Shown: positions 44,472 through 56,460 of the stretch, piece by piece
Position numbering within the stretch: the first letter of the stretch is position 1
Layout of the letters: each line of letters opens with the position of its first letter
Assembly (NCBI RefSeq): GCF_032118995.1
Contig: NC_092657.1
Coordinates: forward strand, 6,883,391 to 6,947,390
Length of the DNA stretch: 64,000 nucleotides
DNA from: Asterias amurensis
Lineage: Eukaryota; Echinodermata; Asteroidea; Forcipulatida; Asteriidae
Direction of reading: 5' to 3'
The notes under the pieces: model-generated
What the model was told of the DNA's origin: nothing
What the model saw: the letters and a program-made list of their open reading frames with translations, nothing else
The model's database searches: none
Program-made: the position numbers and the translations under genes

Positions 44472-45353
44472 AGACACTGGACACTATTGGTAATTGTCAA
44501 ACACCAGTCTTCTCATTTAGTGTATCTCAAAATGTGCATGAAATAACAATTCTGTGAAAATTTGAACTCAATTGGTAGTCAAAGTTGCGAGATAACTATG
44601 AAAAAACACACTTGTCACACGACGTTGTGTGCTTTCAGATGTTTGATTTCAAGACCTCAAATTCTAATTTTGAGGTCTCGAAGTCAAATTCTCGGACAGT
44701 TACTTCTTTCTTGAATACCACTTCACTTCACTTCAGAGGGAGCCGTTTCTAACAATGTTTTATATTATAACACCCCTTGCAAGTATTCTGCCTGCTCATT
44801 GGTTTAGAGCGCGTCACATGACGGGTCTTAGTTTTGCTAGACGGCGGCCGTGTGATAGTGCGTCGGTTTGCCATGCGCTAGTCCGAAGACTAGCACACGG
44901 CGTGCAGTACCCAGACGTCCGTTGCGTGTACGAGGATGATAAATTAATAGTCTGTAACCATTTCGGATTGCACGACACTCCATGCAGCACAGTAAAAGTG
45001 TTTGCAATCTGTATTTGCGTCGTCCGTGGATTGTAGCATTCAGGTCTGTAACTTAATAATAATAGTACAGTATTTGTTTGGGGTGTTATAAAACAAATAT
45101 TGACTGCTTTTACTCGTGCAATGGTTAAAAACTATGACTCCTCGGTGATCCCCGTAGCGTTCTATTTTCCCTCGGCTTCGCCTCGGGAAAATAGAACGCT
45201 CCGGGGATCACCTCGAGAGTCATAGTTTTAACCATGGCACTCGAAGCAGTCAATATTTGTATACTATCAACCTCTCCACTACTCGTTATCAGCGAGGTTT
45301 TATGCTAATAATTATTTTGAGCAATTACCAGTGTTCATTGCCTATAATTCCAA
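44472..45353 (+). mobile_element. MITE family B, copy 5, carrying hairpin repeat H3
   Basis: TTAA (44468-44471) followed by AGACACTGGACACTATTGG; the right end is weak (CAGTGTTCATTGCCTATAA). It is interrupted near 44765 by repeat H3, after which the family B sequence resumes with CTATCAACCTCTCC at 45267. Confidence 0.8.
44765..45268 (-). repeat. Hairpin repeat H3, inserted in MITE B5
   Basis: Inverted relative to H1 and H2: TATAACACCCCTTGCAAG at the left, the long palindrome (45090-45262) at the right, ending CAATATTTGTATA. It sits between GTTTTATA and TATACTATC of MITE B5, which suggests a TATA target duplication and shows that H moves as one unit including its hairpin. Confidence 0.85.
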
Positions 45354-46494
45354 CACACTAATTGTTATGCCCACTGTTTCATTTGATTTTTATTCTCCCA
45401 CTTTTACATGTGTACTCCAACATCCAATTTTCAAACCGGTCTCATTGGTATGTTAGTTTACACTAAACTTTTAAACTTTATAATTCCTGGTACAAAGCTT
45501 CCTTTAAAACACTACTTGCTGGTGTTGGTACTGGTGCTGTAGTTTTTGAGACCTGAGCAAGTCATATTCACGGGCGTTATTTAGGCATGTACAACGGGTA
45601 TACGCGTCTCCCCTTAAAGGGTTTGGGTACTTTTTGTAACACAAAACACACTGTCTGCAGATTAACATTCAGACACACAGTTTGACGCTAATGATAGCAG
45701 AAAGCCCCCCTTAAAATATCACAGACTGAGGTGCTGTCATTTTTTTTTTTTTTTTTGAGAAATGAGTAAAACATTGTCACAACAATATTTTCGTCTCAAT
45801 TTAAGAAGTGGTATTGCCATTAACTGGGTAATACGTTTCGCTTTGCTTCATTGGTCATCGTTAAAACCGCCCAAATTGCTAATTCAAACATCCCAAGGTA
45901 ATTTACTAGACCTTGTCACTCCACCCGAAACCCTTATTATGATGACCGATTGCTCAAACTGCATGGTTGTAATAAACAACCAGTCCAAGTAATATTTTTA
46001 TAATTTGTAAATTCAGGCAAACATATTTCCTATGAATAATTAATGCGTGGAGCGCTTATGCATTGGTTTTATGTTATTCACGCATTTCCCACAAATACTA
46101 AAGCTAAAAAGGGTCACTTCGCTTAAAGTGAGTACTTCACTGTAGTACGATCATGGGGAACAAAAAGTCAACCAAATAACGCAAACGAGTTTGTTGTGAC
46201 GATGACGTCATTTGCGTCAGGTCGTGTCTTGGTCCAGCGAGGATCAAATTCCTAAAATCTCTTCGATACAGTTCAGGACAACACTTATTTCAAGTTCCTC
46301 AATCAATATAAATACAATGTTTACAAAGTGACACACAAAAATGTAGGACATTGGGGGCCACAACCAATTGGTAAGCACAGCTTGTGGGTTACAGAGATGG
46401 CCTTGTGGGTTACATATGGGTCATATTAAAATCTCTGGTGCAGTATCCAATTGGCCTTTATCACATCGGCCATACCATTTGGGACTCATTTCAC
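45354..46494. other. No gene seen
   Basis: Intergenic AT-rich sequence with a T-run at 45739-45756; no recognisable coding frame. Confidence 0.35.
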
Positions 46495-46640
46495 TTTTCA
46501 TGGCTCTTGTGGGAACCATTTCATGGCCCTTTTGGGAACCATTTCATGGTCCATGTGAGGCCCATGTTATGGCCCATGTGGGAACCACGTCATGGCCGAA
46601 TTGGGAACCAATTCATGGCCCAGGTGGGAATCATTTCATA
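46495..46640 (+). repeat. Minisatellite, ~28-bp unit
   Basis: Five to six units of GGGAACCATTTCATGGCCC.TT run in one direction, with variants (CACGTCATGGCC, CAATTCATGGCC). The open frames across it (46368-46709 and 46384-46647) follow from the repeat. Confidence 0.75.
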
Positions 46641-47826
46641 TCAATAATGCGACCTAACCAACTTGGATTTGACACACGGACTGTGGTTACAATAAAAAAT
46701 AAAAAATAAAACGTTTTCCAGGTAAAACAATCTTTTTTTGCCAGCGTGTTAACCGTTTCGCACGTACAGTGTGCGGTATCAACCACTACGAACACAGCAT
46801 ACAGCAAAGTGTATTAGAAAAATTTGATTTTGCCGGATAACGTCTACTGCCTTTAAAATAAATAGGTGATTTTTGCCTTTTTTTCTTCCAGAGAAAATAT
46901 TAAAACAAAACTTTGTTTCGTCAAAGGTGCCCAGTAAATAATAAATAGTAATAACTATATTTTATTAATAATTGAAATTTAAAAAATCACCCGTGTTTAA
47001 ACTTTCAAAAGTCATCCAAGGTGAAATGACTGTAATAGTACAAAGTCATCCAAGGTGAAATGACTAATTGTACAACCAAAAAGTCGTTGTTTTGCAAACA
47101 AAAGAATAACCGACTTTAAAGTGTTTGTTTTAAGTAGTTACATGCTAGTGTAAAATCCCTTGATCAATAGTGAAATGAAAGAAACTCTGTAAAAATATTG
47201 TGTTCGTAAAGAAAAGACTTGTCGATTTCCATTCTCGAAAAGCTCACAGATCAAACAGTAGGTTTTGGATCATGTGAAAATGAGACCATTGCAACGTGTA
47301 AGCATCAAATAATATAATCTTTGGTAAGTGCAGAGTGAGAGCAACGTTCTGATGTAAGAGACCTACTGCACTCATTTAAATAACAACGTGTAACGGTTTA
47401 CAAGGTACCGTGGCGCAATATGCTGCCAATCAAATATGGGGATGGATTTGAATCTCGAGTTACGACGAGTTAATAAAGTTTTATTTCGAGCATCGAAGAA
47501 AAACTCATTTATCCACGGCAAATAGTGATCCGGTCCGCTAGGCCTCATTGTCTCCTTGTTTTTGGAGACGCACGGTCTGGACCAATCGTGATGCGTGTTT
47601 TAAAGGTTCTATCAATTTGAAGAACCAATCACAACCGGCGTAGTTCGATAACGCTTCGGTAAGCCTTGTTACAGTTCACTCTCTGTCTCGGCAACGGATA
47701 GAGAAGGTCAAAATATTTTTTCTCCCGATTTTCTCTTACCAGAATTTTTCGAATTGTACGATCGCTGTTCAAAACTACATAAATATTCGCCAGTAAGCCT
47801 ACGTTACTGTGGTAGCAAGCTAAAGT
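46641..47826. other. No gene seen; may include 5' non-coding part of the retroelement
   Basis: AT-rich to 47380, then a block related to 29.45 kb. The stretch just before the gag-like frame may be the 5' end of the retroelement, but no terminal repeat could be matched. Confidence 0.35.
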
Positions 47827-50800
47827 ATGGGCAGAAAACGGGCTCAGAAGCGGAATGAGGGACCGAAAGCAACAAACTCACGAACACTCACTGGGCAAGT
47901 CCATGGACGGCAAACAAGGGCACAATCCCGTGCAACTCAACGTTTGGCTGCTGACCAAGTTACTGAGCGCAACCTTAGACGCACCCACGAACACCAAGTC
48001 ACGGCTGATATCCACCCAGAACCACGGGCACAACCAGGGCAAGACCATCCGGTGGTGGAAACCGACCAAGCCACAGCACCAGCACCGGGTCAGCGACGGC
48101 AACCAGGACCGCAACCAAGGACACAGCAGCCCATTCAACAGCGACGGGCCACGCCCAGAATAGAAGCAAACAGACTTCTAGAAGGTAATTTTAGTGTGAA
48201 TGAGACTCGCAGTACTAATATGAGTGATTATGAGGATAATAATATTCATGACAGTATTAATAGTAATCGTAGTACAGGTAATAATACAGGGACAAACTAT
48301 CAACCTCAAACAGAGATAATTCCGTTAGGGATATCAGGAACCAATGGTCCGTCAGTCAATAACAATAGTGTGTATGTTAACAATGCAACCCAAAATCACA
48401 ATAGTATAGGGGGTAACATTGCAACCCAAGTGGACGTTAATGGTAACAATAACTTGCCGGTTGTCAATGAACCAGTAGTGATCAATAACACAGACACTTT
48501 TGGGATCCCTAGTCAGGAACTATTCCAGCAACAACAGTTAGGTTTTACACCCTTGGTATCAACATTTAGCCCACTGGGAACAGGTGTGCAGCAGAGCGTA
48601 AAAAGCAAGATTATCAAAGGGGAATACGTAGATGTGGGGACATTGTTGGAAAAGGGGGACCCCTACTTGCAACATCAAGAAAACCAAGGCATAGCTTTAT
48701 CAGTAAACCAGGAGGGTCAAATTGTGTGGAAAAGTAGTAAACCAAAGCAATTGGTAACATCCATCAATGAATGGACATCAGCCTTTTTAGTCACTTTGTA
48801 GATAAAGCACTCCCCATGGGAGCCTCATGCTCCCCAGCCCTATTCGAAACCTTCTCTACATTTATAGAATGGGCGGCTAAAAAGGACGCATGTACAGATA
48901 GGATTACACATTACTGTGATGATTTCTTTATGGCTGGTGTTGCTGACAAAAATAAACTGCGCCAATAAAGTATCTAAACACTTACAAATAGTCAGATTTA
49001 TCGGAACCTGAATTAGTATGCCAAAGAATAATTATTCATTTCTATTCACCGTTAATTTCTGCACATTTTGACACATCTTATGTTGCGCTACGATGTTGTT
49101 GGGTGGATTTATGGGCACTTGAGTGGCTTAAGGTCGAATTTCAAAAGTTGCAAAAGCCCCTATTCTCCCCAATTCCAGAAGGGAACTCACACCAGCCTCA
49201 CACACAGACAAAATCAAGATAAAAGACACAAACTCGTTTCGTTTACTTGACCATGAAATTTATGGCCGTATCTTTAACTCTAAAACTGCTGATATCCTGT
49301 CCTCAATACTTGGTGTGTCCTCCACCACTGTTAACGGCAAGGAGTGGTCTTCTCATACTCCAAACGAGACATCTGATCTGTCCCTGGTCAATCCCCTGCC
49401 ATTTCCTGATCAGGATGCGTCGCAATCCCTCGAGAGTGGTGTCAGGCTTGATGGACTTGTTCACTTTCTTCTGCTGCAGAAGTCACACTCGGGCGGCCAC
49501 TCCTTGGCAGGTTGTCCACATTTCCCTGAGCTTGGTAGCCATTCCACCATTTTACTGACCGTCGCTGGTGACGTTCCAACTTGATGAGCTGCAGCTCGAA
49601 TCGACATACCGGCTTCAATCAAACCAACGATCCGTCCTCTTTCCTGTTTGGTCAGTTGAGCCATCTTTCCTGTTATCTTGAAACACCTTTCCCTGTCTTA
49701 CCATAATCAGGGATTCTGGCTCTTAACCCATTTTGTTGTATGCCTCCCATCTTTGACCCCTTTGCTTGGTTACTGACAATTATTGCTGATGTTCATCGCA
49801 ACCGATTTACCCAAAACGCGACAAACAAATCATTTATTAAGGGCGGGCAAAAGAAACGCTGATCTTACTCATCACAATACAACGATTTAGCTTGAATAGG
49901 GGCTTTTGCAACTTTTGAAATTCGACCTTAAGCCACTCAAGTGTCCATAAATCCACTAAACAACATCGTAGCGCAACACAAGATGTGTCAAAATGTGCAG
50001 AAATTAACGGTGAATAGAAATTAATAATTATTTTTTGGCATACTATTTCAGGTTCCGATATATCTGACCATTTGTAAGTGTTTAGATACTTTATTGGCGC
50101 AGTTTAGTATTCTGTCATGTGTGTTTGTTAAACGTAGCTTCCAGAAAACATGCAAACAGTTGGGGGTCCCCTTATCGCCAGAAAAGGAGGTTGGCCCAAC
50201 TACCAAAATAACATACCTGGGGCTGGAAACAATCATCTAAGTGTCCACACATAATGAAACTGTTGAGATTTTTTATACTGCAATGCCTGAAATCAAATGT
50301 TGCGTTTTGTGCTAAACACATTCCTGGGAAATTGAATAATAAAGCTGATGCTTTGTCCCGGTTCCAGATGGAGCGTTTCCGTCAAATTGCACCAGACGCA
50401 GCAGGAATAGGCACCCCTGTACCACAATTCCTGTGGACAATCTGAACAAGGAAGCCCATCGCTTATTTAAATCTACATTAACATCAACAACATGGAAATC
50501 ATATCAGTCTAGACTCTCTCATAACGTTTAGGCATTGTTATAATTAAGTTCCATTAGGACAATGTACAGTCGTATATCAATTAATTTAACTTAATCTGTC
50601 CTTCCACAAATATACACCAAATGGAATGATGAAAGTATAACACTTTCACCAAACTAGCTAATTTTGTGCAAAACAAACAAACAAACAAACATGTGCTAAA
50701 TACATCATCAAGAATATGTGCTCGTTGCTGTTGTGTTTCTTTTTCTTAATTTTTCAGACTCAATGACAACATGGATAATGGGCGACTCAATCGTAGCCCA

Positions 50801-51343
50801 TGCGGGAAACAATGGAGAACAGCTACCCGGGGGAGGACGTACCATCTGGTCCGGTGTGTCAGGTGCAAGGTGTGCGGGCCTGAACGGTCGGCTACAGAGG
50901 CTCATGCACAAAAACCCCGCACCGACGACACTAATCCTCCACTTAGGAACCAATGATATCCTTAAGAGTTCAACCTGGGAGATAGGTAAACGGGTAAAAG
51001 ATAATATTAGGGTATCCGCCAGCTGTTGCCTCACACAAGAATAATCTGGTCAGACATTATGATCAGATTAGCATACCCAGATGAAATTAAGAAAGGGGCA
51101 GGGCTGGCAGCCACAAGGAATATAAATAAGATAGCTCACAAGTTTTGTAGAGAGGCAATAGCATCAAATGCTCATGTGATCACCCATTCAAGTGTCTTTA
51201 ATGGAACAAACTTAAGGGTAGAAGACAAGCCTATATACAAATGGGACGGCACTCACCCATCAGAATTTGGCTACACTGTATTCAGACAAACGCTATCACA
51301 AGCATTAATTTTCTTCAACACAAACCCAGATAACTTCTCTTAA
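47827..51343 (+). mobile_element. Ngaro/DIRS-type retroelement fossil, near full set of parts
   Basis: Parts in order: a gag-like frame (47827-48801, Gln/Arg-rich then Asn-rich, ending GQIVWKSSKPKQLVTS); a reverse-transcriptase piece (about 48795-48953, ALPMGASCSPALFE and the HYCDDF active-site box); an RNase H tail (about 50250-50400, HIPGKLNNKADALSRFQME); the start of a tyrosine-recombinase-like region (about 50440-50640); and an SGNH-hydrolase-like region (about 50758-51343, WIMGDSIVAHAG, LHLGTNDI, WDGTHPSEFG). This order and the hydrolase are known from Ngaro elements. The copy is broken, with several breaks and large losses in the reverse transcriptase, and a Tc1-like transposon is inserted in it. 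Its outer repeats were not found, so the ends are approximate. Moderately old. Confidence 0.72.
48955..50104 (-). mobile_element. Tc1/mariner-like transposon with ~213-bp inverted repeats
   Basis: 1150 bp bounded by TA duplications (48953-48954 and 50105-50106). Ends AACTGCGCCAATAAAGTATC / GATACTTTATTGGCGCAGTT; the inverted repeats reach inward to about 49168 and 49889 (GCAAAAGCCCCTATTC) with few mismatches. On the minus strand 49664-49461 encodes a helix-turn-helix start of a Tc1-type transposase (MAQLTKQERGRIVGLIEAGM, then SIRAAAHQVGTSPATVSK). No DDE catalytic part is recognisable, so the copy is internally decayed. It interrupts the reverse transcriptase part of the retroelement. Confidence 0.88.
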
Positions 51344-52189
51344 CCACCAGGATCAGCAGAAGTGAGCAAAAAATGAATAAAAATTCAGAAAAGGATATTG
51401 TAATAAGGATATAAGGATAGTTACAACAATAATAATAATAATTTAAACCCCAATTACTTGTAACAAAAAGGGGAGGGGGGATTTAGCAAGTTGCTAGCAT
51501 TGCATGACGAGCAACTTGTTTGGTGGTTTGTAAAATATGTACTAAAATTATGATAAAATATAAATAATTAGATGGAATTCATAGTCTCTTTCAGGTAGAC
51601 TCCTGTGAGAAATGCTTCGGCAGACGCTCGGAGCAGGTGACGTATTATGTATACATGTATACTTATAACAAGAAACAAAAATTAAGAAGTCAGCCATTAA
51701 ATCTCATGTGCATGCTTGTTTTTATTGCCAGGTCCCTTTGGCTTCACCGGTAATAGACACTGTGAGGTGGAGTCAGTGCTTTGGAGTAGACACTTCCAAA
51801 GCCGTTTATATTGGGATGCAATGTTTTGCAAGTCCGCGGCGAACTTATTTGAATTGAATGTTCTTGGATTCCCGGTAGACATCAGGAAGGTCCTCAAGTA
51901 TTATCACTGGAGGAAAAGAACTGTGTGTAGTGGCATTTTGTCCACTTTGTTGTAAACCTTTTGAGTTGGCTGACTCCTTTCATTGTTTAAATGTTTTCTG
52001 TTGAACAAAAGAGTAAAAATTGAGAGAAATAAATTTTGACCCTGTCCGTGCTAGACAGCGAACAACAAATACTTTGTGTCATGAGTCTTTCATTATTTGT
52101 CCGGGATAAGACTAGCCTTTAGTTTTGTATACCTCCTAAGACTAGTCTTAAATTAGGACTAGTCCAAACTCTTTTTAAAATCGACCCCA
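51344..52189. other. No gene seen
   Basis: Begins with AT-rich, AATAAT-repeat sequence that may be the 3' end of the retroelement. Open frames at 51716-51955 and on the opposite strand overlap and lack motifs. Confidence 0.35.
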
Positions 52190-52352
52190 GGAAAAACTTT
52201 CACTGGGTTATCATTCGTGCATTACACAGAAGGACATAAAAAGAATGTTTAAGTACACAACTGTCACGACTGGGATTCAAACCCGCAATACGGTGATCAG
52301 TAACGCCGGCTCTTGAGTAAGGTTGTCTTATCCACTTGGTTACGACACGTCA
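52190..52352 (-). mobile_element. tRNA-derived SINE candidate
   Basis: The minus strand from 52348 has a tRNA-like head. A box A-like TAACCAAGTGGATAAGA lies near 52342-52326, and a box B-like GGGTTTGAATCCCAG near 52282-52268, with a long variable region between them, as in Leu/Ser-type tRNAs. The acceptor-like ends GTGTCGT...(A)GTCGTGAC pair only partly, so a functional tRNA gene is unlikely. The downstream part (to about 52190) would be the SINE body; its 3' end is uncertain. Confidence 0.5.
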
Positions 52353-52531
52353 AAATAACGCTCAAAGATTCCCGAAACTAGGTGGTTGTGAATCGCAACT
52401 AGAAATGTTAAGTTTCAAACGAACTGAAATTAAATGTCAGGGTTGATTGCTGTCTATTACGAAGATAATTTTGACAGTTTAGGTCACAAACAAGGACATT
52501 TCACTGCTTTTGTTGTACCAGTCACCGTTAT

Positions 52532-53686
52532 TTACAGTCTAGATTCACCTGTATCGATAGAACAGACGCTCCGTGCAGTTGATTGATTATTACTCCTTGG
52601 TTTACTAACTGCATTAAGTGAGTTGTCTGAGTACCGTCCACGCCGTCTAACGCATTCAAACGCCTCGGTAAACGCAGCTCTGTATTGTGCGTTAAACGCG
52701 CAGTAAATGATTGGATTAACAACAGTGTTAATCCGTAAGGGACTTTGAACAATCCAATCTGCGTACTTCCCAAAAAGAACACTGATAGGATTATCAGCAC
52801 CCTCAAAGAATGAGCAGATTCAACCAGTAAGAATTAACAAAGTGAAAGGAGCTTGACATAAGAAGAACACCACACCGTTAACTACCAACATCTTCGCCAC
52901 TTGGTTACGGACGTGCCGCGCCTTTGAGTTAGATTTTGCATTCTTGCAATCTGCGTTGAAATCCTTGCGTTTGTTCAACATGTGGATGATGCGAGCATAC
53001 ATGTAGACGTTTCCGATCATTGCAATACACCAAGGGATGACAAGAAGAGGCTCGCTGATGTACTCTATCCAGTCAGCTCCCGGTATGGGACCGCAACGTG
53101 AAATCTTTGAGGGGAATCCTTTGTACATGTCTTCTTCGGGCCACCGTAGGCATATGACCCGATGTTTAGCGAATAGTGGAGTTATGATTAGTGAAAAACC
53201 TACTCCAATGCCCCAGCAGATTGCAACCTTTTTATAGGTTCGTCTCCGACTGCGCATCTTAAGATGTTGGATTGGATGACACAATGCGAGGTATCTTTCA
53301 AACGTCACTATGGTTACCAGTGCAATGGATGTCTCCAATGCCGTGATTAATGCAAAGTTAAATGTGACGCAGCCAAGAGTAGTGCCGAATGGCTCATGTT
53401 TTAACACTTGTGAGAAGGCAACTCTCCCCAAATCTTTCCCAGAAAACAAGATCAAAAAGAGCACATCGGACAGTGCCAAGTTTGCTAAGTACAAATCAGT
53501 TTCCGATCTTAGTTGGGGACTGCGGAAAAAGACGAACAAAAGTAACAAGTTGGTGAGAAGACCTAGGCCTAAGATTATAGGCACACCTACGGTAATGATG
53601 AAGAAATCCACGGAATCGAAGATCCACTCTGACAAATACTCTTCCGTGATGATTCTGTGGTCGTCACATGATTCTGTTGAACCCAT
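52532..53686 (-). pseudogene. Rhodopsin-class (peptide-type) GPCR with nonsense codon between TM6 and TM7
   Basis: Intronless. ATG 53686 (MGSTESCDD) is preferred over the upstream ATG at 53809 because the paralogue at 57190 starts at the same point. The frame shows TM1 LGLGLLTNLLLL, TM2 NLALSDVLFL, the TM3 end FERYLALCHP, TM4 CW, TM6 FFLCQAPF and TM7 NPIIYCAF. It ends in a tail of about 35 residues rich in Ser and Arg, TAA at 52532-52534. A TGA near 52815 replaces a codon that is TGG (Trp) in the paralogue; otherwise the frame is open to the end. It is thus a young pseudogene, a nonsense allele or a sequence error. Closest in style to neuropeptide receptors of the TRH-receptor-like group, which are greatly expanded in echinoderms. 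Shares the ECL2 signature CLRWPEEDMY with the paralogue. Confidence 0.82.
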
Positions 53687-53689
53687 TGT

Positions 53690-55245
53690 GAAACAACACT
53701 TGAACTCTTGTAAACACCGATGCCTATTCACGACAAAAATGGTGTGTGAACTTGTAGGTGTAACTGGCTCCTTAGAGTGTAAGTCGGTAATACCCAGATG
53801 TAAACTCACTGAACAATGGTGTGTTTGTATTGCCTTACGTCCAAGAACATTAACAAAAGGGACAATAGGTCCTCACTAGTCGGTTCTTTGTTTTCAGGTG
53901 TCCTCACAAGTCCTTTGTGTACAAAACCATTGGTGATTGCTTCAATACAGGAACAACAGAAAGTACAATAGGTGTCCTCTAACGTATAGGTGTGCTGTAG
54001 GGGTGATTGTGTAGGTGTGTGTGGCTCCAACGAGTGAAGTCGGCAATACCCAGTTGTTGAGTATCAGACGAACGATATACGAACGATATACGATGTATTA
54101 AATGGCACTCAAAAAGCGAAGCAATAAACTTGCGGATTGGTTGTCTGCGTCTGCGCAGAACGTAGTCTACATGTAGTTTGAGTCCGCACTGCTGGTAGCA
54201 AGCATCGAGTATCTAATAACAAATTACAAGGTCAGTCTATTGTCTGTTTATCTATAAAGGACTGGTCTTTCAATCAACCGAAGTATTGTGAGCTTTCCAA
54301 GGGAATCCAGACTTTAGTTGAATAGATGACATAATTTTCAAAGAAAAGCCACGGCATGATGAAGCTTGAAGGTCAATGTCATATAATCAACTTGTTAAAT
54401 TACTTACGCTAATACCGCTGGTGCTCACTAATGACTTTCTGGTTTATTGGGTATTTATTGATTACTGTAAGCTGGAAGGCCGTAAAATTCCTGTTTGGCC
54501 ATTCACAGAGTCAAGATTCTAAAGAGCAATTGCATTCCAATGCGAAATAAGTAAATTAAATCTTTTGAAACTCGACCATTGATTTCAATGTCACGGCTTT
54601 CTTTATGGTTTGTTTCCACTAAGGTTTGAATCCCAAGGTGCACACACCCTCCATTAGGGGAAGACTGCACAAATAAAACCCTCCATAGGGGAAGACATGG
54701 GTTGATTAACGACCACAGACCGGTGGAACAAACAAACAATGGACTGACCCAGCGACTGGTAAGTAAAGACTTGTATAGACGATGCTGTGACATCACTTGT
54801 TTACAAAAGAGTCACAGAGCCTGGACATCCTGCAGGCACGATTTGTACATAGTCTAATGGAACAAAAACATAAAGTTGTATATTTTATGGAGATTGCACC
54901 GTCTAATTCCTAACAACTTTTGATATGATCAAAGAGGGCACAATTTAAAACTTGTCCAGCTTTTACTTTCATCATAACCCTTGGATTTGTGTGGAAATTA
55001 TGACACAAAATGTCAACTTTCCCATAAGACGGACCTTAGTAGTGCTTTGCCTGCCAGAATACTCAAAGATTGTACAAGGCCACACTGATTGTAAACAAAG
55101 TTCACGTGGTCTACATGGAATACCAGGGAAAATGCACAGGGGCGGTAGAGGTAGCGCTACTTGTGCGCCACCGACTTTGAAAGTATTCACATTCGACCCT
55201 CGTGCCCGGCTACTGCACTGGTCGTAAACTGGGCTCCTGTCTTAC
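53690..55245. other. No gene; GPCR upstream region with a short duplication
   Basis: A ~60-base block (TGGCTCC..AGAGTG, AAGTCGG.AATACCCAG) is found at about 53762 and 54029. The plus-strand 189-codon frame at 53310-53879 is antisense to the GPCR. Confidence 0.4.
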
Positions 55246-56460
55246 TTGATATCTAGGTATAATTTGACCCATATCACCCCTGGTAATACCCGATATCTAG
55301 GTCTAACTTGACCCATATCACCTCTGGTATAGTTCTTTATATCTAGATCTACTTTGACCCATATCACCCCTGGTAGTACTTGATATCTAGGTCTAACTTG
55401 ACCCATATCACCCCTGGTAGTACCCGATATCTAGGTCAAACTTGATCCATATCACCCCTGGTAGTTCTTGATATCTAGGTCTAACTTGACCCATATCACT
55501 CCTGGTAGTACCCGATATCTAGGTCAAACTTGATCCATATCACCCCTGGTAGTTCTTGATATCTAGGTCTAACTTGACCCATATCACCCCTGGTAGTACT
55601 TGATATCAAAGTCTAACTTGACCCATATCACCCCTGGTAGTACTTGATATATAGGTCTTACTTGACCCATATCACCCCCTGGTAGTACTTGATATCTAGT
55701 TCTAACTTGACCCATTTCACCCCTGGCAGTTCATGGTAGGACTTGATATCTGGGTCAATAACCCATGGTAGTACTCAAGTACTATATCTGGGTCAATCAC
55801 CCTCTGGAAGTACTTGATACCTAGGTCTAACTTGACCCATATCACCCCTGGTCGTACTTGATATCTAGGTCAAACTTGACCCATATCACCTCTGATAATA
55901 CTTAATGTCTGAGTCTAACTTGACTCATATCACCCCCTGGTGGTATTTTTTATCACGGTCAAACTTGACCAAATCACCCCTGGTCGTACTTAATTTATGG
56001 GTCAAATTTGACCCATATTACCTCTGATAGAACTTGATGTCCGAATCTAACTTGACCCATATCACCCCCTGGTAGTATTTCATATCAAGGTCTAACAAGG
56101 TCTTACTTGACCCATATCACCCCTGGTCGTACTTGATTTCTGTGTCAAACTTGAAAAATATCACCTCAGATAGAACTTGATGTCTAAGTCTAACTTGACC
56201 CATATCACCCCCTGGTAGTGTCCGATATCTATGTCAAACTTGATCCATACCACCCCGGGTAGTTCTTGATATATGGGTCAATCGACCCGTGGTAGTACTT
56301 TATATTTGTGTCAAACTTGACCCATATCACCTCTGATAGTACTTGAGGTCTTAGTCTAACGTGACCCATATCACCCCTGGTAGTGTTTGATATGTAGGTC
56401 TTACTTGACCCATATCACCCCTGGTCATACTTGATACCTGGTCTAACCTGACCCAGCTTG
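55246..56460 (+). repeat. 44-bp minisatellite between two GPCR genes
   Basis: About 27 units of TTGATATCTAGGTCTAACTT / GACCCATATCACCCCTGGTA plus GTAC, in one direction. Divergence increases towards the right (unit shortening, ATAT for ATCT, extra C in CCCCC). It lies about midway between the two divergent receptor genes. Confidence 0.9.

Noticed and set aside
46368-46709. 113-codon frame with repeated Trp/Pro motif
   Set aside because: It follows a ~28-bp minisatellite; two frames are open over the same stretch.
47878-48138. 86-codon minus-strand frame
   Set aside because: Shadow of the gag-like frame of the retroelement fossil.
52532-53686. In-frame TGA read as selenocysteine
   Set aside because: The paralogue has Trp (TGG) at the same place and class A receptors do not use selenocysteine; nonsense change is simpler.
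53310-53879. 189-codon plus-strand frame
   Set aside because: Antisense of the receptor gene at 52532-53686, which has all class A GPCR motifs on the minus strand.
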